Assembly (NCBI GenBank): GCA_018817005.1
Contig: JAHIUF010000015.1
Location: forward strand, 1-63,312
DNA from: Nanobdellota archaeon
GTDB lineage: Archaea > Nanobdellota > Nanobdellia > Woesearchaeales > GCA-2686295
Length of the DNA stretch: 63,312 nucleotides
Reading direction: 5' to 3'
This document shows, one piece after another, positions 19,157-29,200 of the stretch. The translations under genes and the position numbers were made by a program. Numbering within the stretch: the stretch's first letter is position 1; every line of letters starts with the position of its first letter. The notes beneath the pieces were generated by a model. It worked only from the letters and a program-made list of their open reading frames with translations. It did no database searches and was not told the origin of the DNA.

Positions 19157-19819
19157 ATGAACAAACTACCAACATTTCCTGAAGTAGTGGAAGAAAAGAA
19201 AAGAAGTCCACTCAGATATATTCTTGCAGTATTCTTGATTTTTTTATTGATTGTAATGATTATTCCATATTATAATATAAAACTTGACCCCAGACCTGAA
19301 AACATACCATCTGTTGAGGATGTTTTTTTCTTTGAAGGCACACTTTCAAACAAGACGTATCACATCTCCACAGTACAAGATTTCAAAGAATTTGTTGATC
19401 CTACAAATCCAGTCATCAAAAGAACTGCAAATCTTATTGCTACAAAGACTTGTTCTGGAGAAAGAGTTTGTCAAGCGAAAGCCATGTATTATTTTGTGAG
19501 AGACAATATTGAATATGTGCCTGACCCTGTAAATTTTGAATATGTTGAACCCGCTGTTGAAGTATTGTTTTCTAAAGGTGCTGATTGTGAATCAGGGACT
19601 TTTCTGCTCGCATCTTTGCTTGAATCAATTGGTGTGGATACAGAATTAGTGTTTGTTCCTAAACACGCTTTTTTAAGGGCAAAAATTCCTGATGCTTTAA
19701 AAAGCTATAAAATTGAAGGTTGGGTGTACTTGGATTGGACTTGTAAGAATTGTGAGTTTGGAGAAATTCCTTTAGGTAATTCTTTTGAGAAAAGAACTTT
19801 TCTTGATGTTGGTCGATGA
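19157..19819 (+). CDS. Membrane-anchored transglutaminase-like protein
   Basis: N-terminal TM, AMYYFVRDNIEYV ... KGADCESGTFLLASLLESIGVDTELVFVPKHAFL. Confidence 0.82.
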   Translation: MNKLPTFPEVVEEKKRSPLRYILAVFLIFLLIVMIIPYYNIKLDPRPENIPSVEDVFFFEGTLSNKTYHISTVQDFKEFVDPTNPVIKRTANLIATKTCSGERVCQAKAMYYFVRDNIEYVPDPVNFEYVEPAVEVLFSKGADCESGTFLLASLLESIGVDTELVFVPKHAFLRAKIPDALKSYKIEGWVYLDWTCKNCEFGEIPLGNSFEKRTFLDVGR

Positions 19820-19825
19820 TTTGAT

Positions 19826-20365
19826 TTATCTGCATTCAGGACATTTTTTCATGCCATCAATTTCTAAAAGACTATCTGAAAAGTTACCGCATGACTCACA
19901 AAGACCTGACTCTTCCCTAAGAGGTTTTGTATCTTCTTCCCGAAGTCGTATTTTTTCAACTAGTAACTCAAAAAGTTGAGGCTCTATTTTTAAGATATCT
20001 TTCATAGTTAAAAATCCAACAAATTTATCGTCATCAACAACCGGGAGATGCCTAATATCATTGTTTCTCATCATAAGCATGGCATCGTATATGTCTTTAT
20101 CGGGTGTTACTGTGAAAAGATTTGTAACCATTATTTCTCGCGCTAACACTTCCTTGGGATTTCTGTTTTTAGCCACTACTTTGTAAACCATATCTTGTTC
20201 AGTTATTATTCCATGAACAACTTTTCCATCTTTTACTAGTATGCTGCCAACTGAGAATTTTTTCATCATCTTTGCGCATTCCTCGGCGGTATAGTGTTCT
20301 TGTACACAGATAGGTTTAGTGGTCATGGCATCAAAAACCCTTATGCCTGTTTTTACATTACTCAT
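19826..20365 (-). CDS. CBS-pair protein with C-terminal Zn ribbon
   Basis: Two CBS repeats; C-terminus CESCGNFSDSLLEIDGMKKCPEC. Confidence 0.88.
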   Translation of the reverse strand: MSNVKTGIRVFDAMTTKPICVQEHYTAEECAKMMKKFSVGSILVKDGKVVHGIITEQDMVYKVVAKNRNPKEVLAREIMVTNLFTVTPDKDIYDAMLMMRNNDIRHLPVVDDDKFVGFLTMKDILKIEPQLFELLVEKIRLREEDTKPLREESGLCESCGNFSDSLLEIDGMKKCPECR

Positions 20366-20412
20366 TTTAATTAGAAAAAGTTATCTCTGTTTAAAAAGAT
20401 TACTGTTATCTG

Positions 20413-20456
20413 GAATGTGACAATAGTTATTGGATTGCTTTTCACATTCTATTGTC
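20413..20456. repeat. Two interleaved inverted repeats upstream of the CBS gene
   Basis: GAATGTGA(20413)/TCACATTC(20442) and GACAATAG(20419)/CTATTGTC(20449). Confidence 0.75.
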
Positions 20457-20513
20457 TAAAGGAAATTATTATCAGTCTAATTTTTAATTACCTTTAGTAA
20501 TCGACCGATTGTT

Positions 20514-22343
20514 TTAGTAATTTATAAGTATCTCGACGTCTTTTCCGAAGATGTTTTTTAAGTCTTCAAAAATTGGCTCTTTTATAAATGCTTTTTCAGG
20601 TATTTCAATTGCGGCAAGAGCTTTTTCTAACTCTTCAAGATTTGATTTACTTATAGATCCTAACGAACCTTTTTCTGTTATTTCTGCTTTTGATATATCT
20701 TTATCATCATTGTCAATGTCATGGATTATATATGCTTCTTTTCCAAGCAGTATTACTTCTCCATATTTTTTTCCGTGCTTGACACGAATCTTTGTTCTTT
20801 CGAGTTCTCGTCCTCTTTTTCTTTGAATGTATTCTACGAGGAACTTGATGAGTTCTCTTCCTTCTTTCATAACCTTGTGTATTTCTGTTTTTGTAAGTTT
20901 TTTTGCATCATAGTCTTTTTTGGCTTTTGAAATGGTTTTTAACACTCTTAAAAACTTTTCAGGTATTAGGCCTTTGTTTATAACTTCTGATCCAAATACT
21001 GTTATTATGTCTGTATCCTTTACTCGTTCTATTCCTTCAAGCCTTAAAATATCTCTAATAATGGTTACGACACTTTCATATGTGTGTAGGACTGATTCTT
21101 CTTCTTTTAAGGTTTCTATTTGTTCAAATAGTTTATTTAGTCTTTTCAGGTATTTTTCTGCATCTGATAATAAGACATCCAGTTCTTTTCCTGAAAGTTC
21201 TTTTTTTGTTCCGTGTTCCATGTCTTTTCTTACTTTTATATTTCTTTTTAATATATCAACATATTCTTTTTCCAAAAGTTTGTCTTTTTCAACGAACACC
21301 TCTGTTAATACATCCGGTGTTTCTTTAGGTGTTGGTGGTGGAACTCCATACATCATAAGGGCTGCTTGTGATGGGGTTAGTATTGCATAAAACAAATCTT
21401 CCATACCTATATCTTTAATTTTTAGTTTTACTCGCTCTATCATTTGTTCGCCGGTTGATTTAAACATCTCAATTGCTTCTGGACTTGGTTTGACACGACC
21501 CATGTGAAGTAATTGTTTCCAGGGCATAAATATTCCTCTGTCATAAAATGGTACTCCATCTCTTAGGAAAGTAAAGATTATTGGGTTTGCTTCTTTGATG
21601 TTCTCCCAGAAATCTGTAAGAATATATACTTGCACATTTAATTTGTTCTCGATTCCGGTCATCTTTCCTGCATCGATACCCATTCCTATTATTATGGCTC
21701 TGAGTTTATCTTTTAATTCTGCGCGAGTCATCTTTTTTACGTCTGTGTCGTCGATAACAATGAATACATCTATGTCTGATTCTGGTGTTGCTCTTCCTTG
21801 GACAAGTGATCCTGCAAGAACATATGAAACAATATATTTTTCGAATTTCTTTAGAACCATTGTTTTGTGTATTTCTGCAATTTTTATTGCTGCAAGCATT
21901 CCTTTATCAAAAACAGGGGCAGACATAGCTATCATTTGTAAGAGATCATATTTTGCATCATAGCAAGATTGCCATAGTTCTGTTAATATTATTGTTTCAA
22001 CATTAAGATTTTTGTCAATGTCTTCAGCCATTTTTGCGATGATTGTTGTGAGCTTTTCTTTTAGCTCTTCTTTGGACATTTTCTGGCTGTCTGAATCATC
22101 TATTAGAACTAATGTGTTTATTTTTTCTTTATTCTTGTCATCTTTTTCTGGGGGCAAAAGTGCGATGCCCATGATGTAATTATCAAATTTTTCTAAAAGT
22201 TTTTTTTGGAATTGATCTAGCTTTTCTTTTATCGCTTCAAGCTTCTTTTTTGTTTCGTCAGGAATATCTATTTGTAATTGATCTATTTGTTGATTTGGAG
22301 TATCTGATTTTTTCTCTGATTTTTTCTTAGCCAAATATATCAC
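20514..22343 (-). CDS. Nucleotidyltransferase-domain protein with internal domain duplication
   Basis: AGSLVQGRATPESDIDVFIVIDD (GSxxxG...DxD); degenerate first copy FDNYIMGIALLPP...NTLVLIDDSD. Confidence 0.8.
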   Translation of the reverse strand: MIYLAKKKSEKKSDTPNQQIDQLQIDIPDETKKKLEAIKEKLDQFQKKLLEKFDNYIMGIALLPPEKDDKNKEKINTLVLIDDSDSQKMSKEELKEKLTTIIAKMAEDIDKNLNVETIILTELWQSCYDAKYDLLQMIAMSAPVFDKGMLAAIKIAEIHKTMVLKKFEKYIVSYVLAGSLVQGRATPESDIDVFIVIDDTDVKKMTRAELKDKLRAIIIGMGIDAGKMTGIENKLNVQVYILTDFWENIKEANPIIFTFLRDGVPFYDRGIFMPWKQLLHMGRVKPSPEAIEMFKSTGEQMIERVKLKIKDIGMEDLFYAILTPSQAALMMYGVPPPTPKETPDVLTEVFVEKDKLLEKEYVDILKRNIKVRKDMEHGTKKELSGKELDVLLSDAEKYLKRLNKLFEQIETLKEEESVLHTYESVVTIIRDILRLEGIERVKDTDIITVFGSEVINKGLIPEKFLRVLKTISKAKKDYDAKKLTKTEIHKVMKEGRELIKFLVEYIQRKRGRELERTKIRVKHGKKYGEVILLGKEAYIIHDIDNDDKDISKAEITEKGSLGSISKSNLEELEKALAAIEIPEKAFIKEPIFEDLKNIFGKDVEILINY

Positions 22344-22466
22344 CTTTATTCTTTTTTTTACAATGAGTAGATTGTATAGTTTTTATTATAAATTCGATGT
22401 TTATAAATATTACGCTATTATTCTCTGAAATCGAAAGGTTTATTAAGTTGTTATGCCTCATAAATA

Positions 22467-23168
22467 GTGGTGGTAATTATGGATGAAAAAAAAGAAAAAC
22501 CAGAGGATGATTGGGATTATGATAATATTGACAAGACTATTGAATCAAGAAAAACAGATATGGATGGAATTATTGGTTCTGTTAAAGCCATGGATAGTCA
22601 TTTAAATTACAAGATTGCGGAAATTCTTAAGAAGTATAGTGGCGAAGGAACTATCAAATATACTATTCTAGAAGAAGGTCATAAAGATTATAATGAAAAA
22701 GCTAAGAAAGAGGTTGAAGATCTTGTTGATAAGGTTTATGATGTTAATTCTGATATTCATCCACTTAAAGATGTTTTAAGCGGTGATATGTTAAAAAATA
22801 ATTATTTTAACAAGAAAATGATTGATGGCATCTACACACCTCACAAGAATAAAATTAAGCAATCTGTGGGTAAAAAGGATTTTATGGCTATTGCTGAAGA
22901 TGAACAAACAGCGAATTTTAAGAAACTCAACAATGAACTTTTTCAGCATTCGATAGAAGACATAAACCCGGACAAACATGGTGATGGTTGGATGAAATAT
23001 CTTATTAAAGAACATAATCTTGATGAAGAAAAGATACATAAAGATTCTATGAGAAGAAATATTCAAAATTATGCGTTTGGTCACATAACTAGGCAATTTA
23101 ATAAAGATAAGTTATATTCAGAACATCATAAATATTTAAACGATAAAAAGACTAAAGAAGAAAAGTAA
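22467..23168 (+). CDS. Hypothetical helical protein (paralogue of 23360-24028)
   Basis: Common order of blocks (IxxIxSxKAxxxxxxxxI, NPLHxIV/HPLKDVL, KKxF, NPDxxxxYL, FxxxH). Confidence 0.65.
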   Translation: MVVIMDEKKEKPEDDWDYDNIDKTIESRKTDMDGIIGSVKAMDSHLNYKIAEILKKYSGEGTIKYTILEEGHKDYNEKAKKEVEDLVDKVYDVNSDIHPLKDVLSGDMLKNNYFNKKMIDGIYTPHKNKIKQSVGKKDFMAIAEDEQTANFKKLNNELFQHSIEDINPDKHGDGWMKYLIKEHNLDEEKIHKDSMRRNIQNYAFGHITRQFNKDKLYSEHHKYLNDKKTKEEK

Positions 23169-23312
23169 TTTTTCTTTATTTTTTAATTTATTTCTAATTT
23201 TTGATTGAATCTATTGTCATTCTGCTTAGAATTAAGGGTACCTCTTTTGGTTTTTTGTATTGTAAACCACAGGTAGTATTTAAATATTTTTATTTTAATC
23301 ACTTAATAGTAG

Positions 23313-23335
23313 TTAAAAAACGAAAGATTTATATA
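23313..23335 (+). promoter_or_regulatory. BRE/TATA promoter element
   Basis: TTAAAAAACGAAAGATTTATATA, ~25 nt before ATG 23360; identical 23-mer at 42535-42557. Confidence 0.75.
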
Positions 23336-23359
23336 CTTGAAAGAATCATAACAAGTAAA

Positions 23360-24028
23360 ATGACTGAACAAACCCTAACAAACATAATCGATGGAAAGAT
23401 TGAAACACTGAAAAATGATGCTGAAAACACAATCGGCATGATTAAAGCATGGCAAGGAAACATCTTCTATGAAATAACAAAGATGCTGAAAGAAAAAAAA
23501 GGAAAAGTAGATTACTCAGCACTACAAGAAGAAGAAATAAAAAACGCAGCAGAAGCAATAATAGAAAGCGCATACAGTCTTGAAAATGCAAACAACCCAT
23601 TGCATGGAATTGTTAATAAAACAGACAACGCATTCATAGACTCGATGATTACAAACACATTCTTACCGGACAAAAGCAAATTATTAAGCGCACTAGGAAA
23701 AAAAGGATTTGTAAATGTTTATGATCTCACGATAAGTGAAAAAACAGATTCACTAAAAGAACAATCTATAAGCACGATTTTATCAGGACTTAAGATTGAT
23801 GCAAACCCGGATATTTACACGAACTACTTAATGCAAACATACAACGTAATGCCAAACGAAGTAAACGTGCCAACAATGAAAGCAGGAGTGAAAAACTTTA
23901 TGGAATATCACTTGTATGGAAAGCTAAACAAAGACGTGATAAAAAAGAATGCTGCGCCAGAAAAACCTACAAGCAACTTGACATTGCCAGGAACTTCAGG
24001 ATACGAAGAAATATTGCGACGATTATAA
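23360..24028 (+). CDS. Hypothetical helical protein (paralogue of 22467-23168)
   Basis: MTEQTLTNIIDGKIETLKNDAENTIGMIKAW...; ATG positioned after TATA. Confidence 0.65.
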   Translation: MTEQTLTNIIDGKIETLKNDAENTIGMIKAWQGNIFYEITKMLKEKKGKVDYSALQEEEIKNAAEAIIESAYSLENANNPLHGIVNKTDNAFIDSMITNTFLPDKSKLLSALGKKGFVNVYDLTISEKTDSLKEQSISTILSGLKIDANPDIYTNYLMQTYNVMPNEVNVPTMKAGVKNFMEYHLYGKLNKDVIKKNAAPEKPTSNLTLPGTSGYEEILRRL

Positions 24029-24079
24029 AAACAAAAAAAATAGTTTTTTATTTTTTTCTTTAATTTTCTTTTTCTATTC

Positions 24080-26251
24080 TTAACCAAAAATAGGTAACAA
24101 ATCAGAACGATGAGTTACTGAGTAATTCTCATAAGAAGTAAGAGTGCTTAAATCTTTAAAGTCAGACCATTGATCAACATCAGGAACAACCAAATTCAAA
24201 GTTATAACACCAGATTCTAAATTCTCAAGAGAAATATTAACAAAACCACTAGTTGATTCATCAAAAAGAATACCACCGGTAAAAACAGTTGAATTAAAAA
24301 CAATCTCCTCAATAGTTTGACATTCTTGACCCGCAAATAGACCAGCATCATAACACATTTCCTTTTCTGGAAAAACTATTTCTTGACGTGAATAATTATC
24401 ACCAACACCTAAAAGACTGTAAGCCTCAATCTTGTATAATCCACTAACAAGCTCCACGGGAACTCTATCAGAATTAAAACCTAAAACGTTGTACACACTA
24501 ACAAACTCATCATCACTAATGCTTGTTCTCTGCCTTGTAAAAATAATGATAACTGATTCATCATCATCTAAGTACATACTCTGATTTCTAAAAACCCATT
24601 CAAATTCACCCATTGAAATCGGCTCTTTTTTAAGCTCCTTTTTTTGAATCTTCATGTTCAACTCAGAAACTGGTTCAAGAGATAATTGAATCTCTTTTGA
24701 AACACCAACACTTGTTGTTAAAAGCTCCGGAGTTACAAAATAATCTTCTTTCATGCCAGTAACAAGACCATCCATACAAATAGGAAGCTTAGAAACAACT
24801 TTTGCTTCACCATCAGATATTTTTGACTCACCAATAAAAGCCGATTCATCAACACAATCAAAAGAAACCAAAACGTGTTCTAAAGGCAGATTTGATTTCT
24901 TGTCAATCGTTTTGATAGTTATATCTCCTGAAGTCCAATGAAGAGGATTTCCAAATAATGAATCTTCTTCAACGAGTTCAAAAGAAAGATTCAGAGCATC
25001 AGTTGTTATTGGTGCATTATTACGAATATTTACCTCAAAAGCGAATTGTAAAGTGAAACCCTTACCTCCAAAAGCATATTTATCCTCCAAAGTAACAAGC
25101 ATAGGATAAGAAACATCATATGTAAAATCATAAGTTTGCAAAGCCAAAGGAATGATGAAAGTGCTAAAATGAGAATCAGGCATGATAACACCACCATTAC
25201 TAGGAGAGATATCTAAGTAGATAGGCCACCATGGAAGGTATTGAAAATTAATCTTCACTTTAGAAAGTTCATCAGAATCATAATAAATCGAACGACCAAA
25301 CTGTGTAAAAATAGACTGAGAAAACTCATCATCAGAAATATAGCGCATATGTTCTTTTGAACCGAGAATCTGATTGTAAGGAACATATTCTGCTAAAAGA
25401 TTCTGCAAAGCGTCTTTAACTTCTGAATAAATCCAAATTTGTGGCGCTGCAAATTCATAAACAGTAAACCCTGTTGATGGTGGCAAAGGTGAATCATCAC
25501 CCATAGAATTAGTATCAATAATCATGGTTGTAAAATCCTCAAAAGTTCTCGAACCATTATCTAATTCTAATTGCTGCAAAATTTGCATCCCTATTAAGTA
25601 AAGCCTTTTAAAATCCACATCTAAAGTTGTTTGAAAAGAATTCATATCAACAACTTCTCCCTGTGAAATAATTCTTAAAGGCAAAGTCGAACTAATCTTA
25701 ACATCAGTTTCTGAAAAAATAATGTTGGACTCTAAATCACCCAAAACCTCAACACTATATAAATCATTAAAAGGTTTGAAATTATTAAGACATGAGTCAA
25801 TATTTTCATCAAGATAAATCGCGAGCTGAGATTCTATCGATGAAGAAATTTGCCCTTCTAGAACCGGAATGTTTGTTTCAAAAAAACAATCAGTACAGCT
25901 CATGCTACTTTTTAAATGATACCAATAAGGAACATATTCACCCGAGCCAGGAAAAACCTCTAAAGCAGATGACGAAGTTGGCATACCAGGAATTGCATAA
26001 AAACCCTGATTTTCAGGAGCGATGTACCCTCCATGAAACCCAATTTTTTTAAGACCTTCTTTTGCAATTTCAGAAATACAAGTTTCAACATAATTTTTCA
26101 AGGGAACAAACTCTGTCTGAACACTGGTTGTTTCATCTATTGGAGGTAAATTTTTCATACTTATACTTCGCATCATAAGAAGCAATCCAACTAAAACAAT
26201 CATAACTAGTCCTGCAATCACAAATAATGTTATTTGAGCTTTTTTATTCAT
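24080..26251 (-). CDS. Large surface protein with pilin-like (class III) N-terminus
   Basis: MNKKAQITLFVIAGLVMIVLVGLLLMMRS leader; long extracellular beta-rich sequence. Confidence 0.75.
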   Translation of the reverse strand: MNKKAQITLFVIAGLVMIVLVGLLLMMRSISMKNLPPIDETTSVQTEFVPLKNYVETCISEIAKEGLKKIGFHGGYIAPENQGFYAIPGMPTSSSALEVFPGSGEYVPYWYHLKSSMSCTDCFFETNIPVLEGQISSSIESQLAIYLDENIDSCLNNFKPFNDLYSVEVLGDLESNIIFSETDVKISSTLPLRIISQGEVVDMNSFQTTLDVDFKRLYLIGMQILQQLELDNGSRTFEDFTTMIIDTNSMGDDSPLPPSTGFTVYEFAAPQIWIYSEVKDALQNLLAEYVPYNQILGSKEHMRYISDDEFSQSIFTQFGRSIYYDSDELSKVKINFQYLPWWPIYLDISPSNGGVIMPDSHFSTFIIPLALQTYDFTYDVSYPMLVTLEDKYAFGGKGFTLQFAFEVNIRNNAPITTDALNLSFELVEEDSLFGNPLHWTSGDITIKTIDKKSNLPLEHVLVSFDCVDESAFIGESKISDGEAKVVSKLPICMDGLVTGMKEDYFVTPELLTTSVGVSKEIQLSLEPVSELNMKIQKKELKKEPISMGEFEWVFRNQSMYLDDDESVIIIFTRQRTSISDDEFVSVYNVLGFNSDRVPVELVSGLYKIEAYSLLGVGDNYSRQEIVFPEKEMCYDAGLFAGQECQTIEEIVFNSTVFTGGILFDESTSGFVNISLENLESGVITLNLVVPDVDQWSDFKDLSTLTSYENYSVTHRSDLLPIFG

Positions 26252-26255
26252 ATTA

Positions 26256-29200
26256 TTAACCTTCCACAACAATAGTTTGACAAAGTCTATTTCCATTTTC
26301 TAATTCTATTCTATCGAAATAATTATACAAGTCATTATTCAAAAATTCTATGCACACCTTATTATAAACTTGTGTGCTATTATATCTAAGCATACCCGAT
26401 CCGCTGAAAGTAACTTTCTCGCCTTGAAGAAGAGTTACAGCACCGTTTTCAAATCCTCGAACCTCTGAAGTCAAATCCTTTCTAGGGGTGAAAAGCAGCA
26501 CTTTAAACTTTAAACCATCCTTTTTAGCATTGTAAACACCACCAGATATAAAATAATCATAATAACTATAACCACTATCAGTTGCCATTCGCTGGCTTCT
26601 CGTAGCAGTAATATAAGAAGCGCTTGTATAAGATAATGTTCCTTCTTTAATCATAGTAAAAGATGATTGGTCGGCGTTCTTGTCATACTTACCTTGACAA
26701 ATCTGTGTTTCAGGGAAAGCAACCTTGTCAATCGCTTTGTTAGCCTCATTTAAAAGATTAGTAAGCCATGGCATAAAATGAGAATCCTCACCCCTTTTAA
26801 GACCAAATAAATCTTTCATCAAACCCATAGTTTTTCCAATGCCAAGCATACTCTGCCAAGCACCAAAACCAGTCCAAAGAAGCTCGTAATTAGCATCAGT
26901 CTTAAGATTTGCCATGCCTTTATCCATGTCTTGCTTTAATTTTTTATCTTGCTTCTCAAGAGTTTTTATATCTTTATTTAGTTTTTTCAATCTTTCTTTT
27001 GCTTGCTCCTCAGTATACAATTCCGGCTCACCATCCTCATAAATCCAAATTGTGTTATCTCCTTCAGCAATTTGAGATTCAATATCAACTATTTTACCTG
27101 ATTTGGTTGATATGTCTGTGTCTCTATCTGCCTTACCATTATAATAAGCATCTTGCGCATCAGCATAAGCTATCATAGAAGTAGAAAGGTCAGGATATTC
27201 TTTAGCAAAGTCTCTTATCAATTTACTTTGAGTTCTTGTTGCTTCTTCATAACCATTTTCTCTCACAACTTTTGCTTTTTCAAAATTAGGTTTTCCATTC
27301 TTAAAAAGACCTAAATCAGCATACCAGCCATATTCATCTTCTTTATCAACATTTATAACAACACTAGAGGGAGTCCCTGAGCCAGTTGATGAATCTGTAC
27401 TATCTGCACCAGTTGTACCTGAAGCAATTTCAAGAGAAGTGGAATCAAAAAACAATGTTTGTGCTAACTCGTCACCAGAAGTGCCTGCAGGAATCTGTGG
27501 AGGAATTATTTCTCCTGTATCAAGATTAGTACTGGGTCTAGAAGCTAAGTAATCAGCGATAATTATTGACTTGGATATGTCATTAAATTCTTTATTAATT
27601 TCTGAAGCAGTTCCTTTATACTCTGCTCCTCCGCTGCCATCATCATAGAATATGTAAACATCGTTAGAATATATATTTCCATCATTAGTTGTTCCTCGAC
27701 CTGTAGCGCCAACTTCTGCTGAGAAGCTTAAGCCTTTCATTCCTGATGCATCGTTGAATGTGCACATTCCGTCTTTGCAGGTTCCGATTACTGCTCCTGC
27801 ATCATTTTTTATGTCTTGTTGGAAATCTACGAGGTCTGGTTGTGTTGACATACCTTGCCAGTATTGAGTTCTTGGATCGATTGCAGTGATTACTTGTTCA
27901 CAATAATTATCTATTCCAGGATCTACCAGTCCTCTTGGGTCTATCATATCACCTATTATGCTCCAAACCCTAGTTATGGATGTTATTCCTGCAAGTGCGT
28001 TGCATGTTCCTTTTACTGCATGTTCTATTGGTGTTATTCCTGGTAGTAATTTACAGCCAACTGAAACTCCCGCTGTTGTTAAAAATGTTACTGGGTCGCT
28101 AAAGATTCCTTTTATCGTGTTTCCAAGGTCTCTTATGAGAGAATAAAAAGGAATAATACTAAATATGCCGCCCAAAGTATGCACACATTCTGCGTAGTGC
28201 TTGTCTGCTTTACATTGGCTTGGTGATGAACCCATATAACCTGTTCCTTCACTTAAGCATCTTGCATAGTTGCATTCTATTGCCATGCTTGTTTGTCTGT
28301 GCACAATTATTGCTGGTAAGCAAAAACTAGCAATTGCCATTGCCTTACTGTTATAGGGATTAAATGCTTGTTTGACATCATTATAACCCGCAAGTTTTGC
28401 TGCAAAATCCACGCCAGGAATTTGTCCCATTAAATTAGAAAGCCACATTTGCCAATCAGCTGTACAGGTAAAAGCTTCACATATTGGAAGAACAAATTTT
28501 TGAACTGCAACATTATCTCCTAAAACACCTGTTGCACTGCTTACTTGCCCTAAAGAGAATGGCACATATGATAATGATGGAACAGCTGCAAGTCCTGCTG
28601 TCGCTGTTTCAGCAACGCCTGTTGCTTCTGATAATCCTTTTATTCCAGTAACAATTTGACACCCAAAATATATTTTTCCAAAAGTATCCTGTAGTTTTGA
28701 TATCCAGTCTCTGTCTTTTTGTATGTTTACTTCTGCTTTCACTATTTCTTCTCTTATTCTTTGACTCATTGATTTGATTGCGTCAAAATCTATTTCTATG
28801 AAGAAGTCTTGTGTTTCATAAATCGTGTTTACAAAGTCTCCTCTTTTAGTAAGTATGTTTACACTGCAGTTATATTTGGCTTTTGTCAGATTTTCGTATC
28901 TGTGACCGGCCATTTGAGCCATTTCTGCTGTCAAATAAATCTTGTCTTGTGAAAAGTATAAAATGTTTGGATCTTTAATATCCGAGTCATCACCAAGTAT
29001 TCCTTTACATTCAAATGAGTTTTCTTCAACATCAATTATTTCTGAACTTTCTTTTCCTGGTTGTGGTTTTAAATCAAGGTTCACAAATATTTTTCTTGGA
29101 AATACAAGATTGTCTTTGTTTACTTTTTTTGGACTTTGCTGTATACTTTCTATGACCCAATTATCTGGTGTTATGTCTTCATCTGCTCCGTAGATTTGTA

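Noticed and set aside
20920-21390. 156-aa ORF antisense to the nucleotidyltransferase gene
   Set aside because: Shadow ORF opposite a gene with recognisable catalytic motifs.
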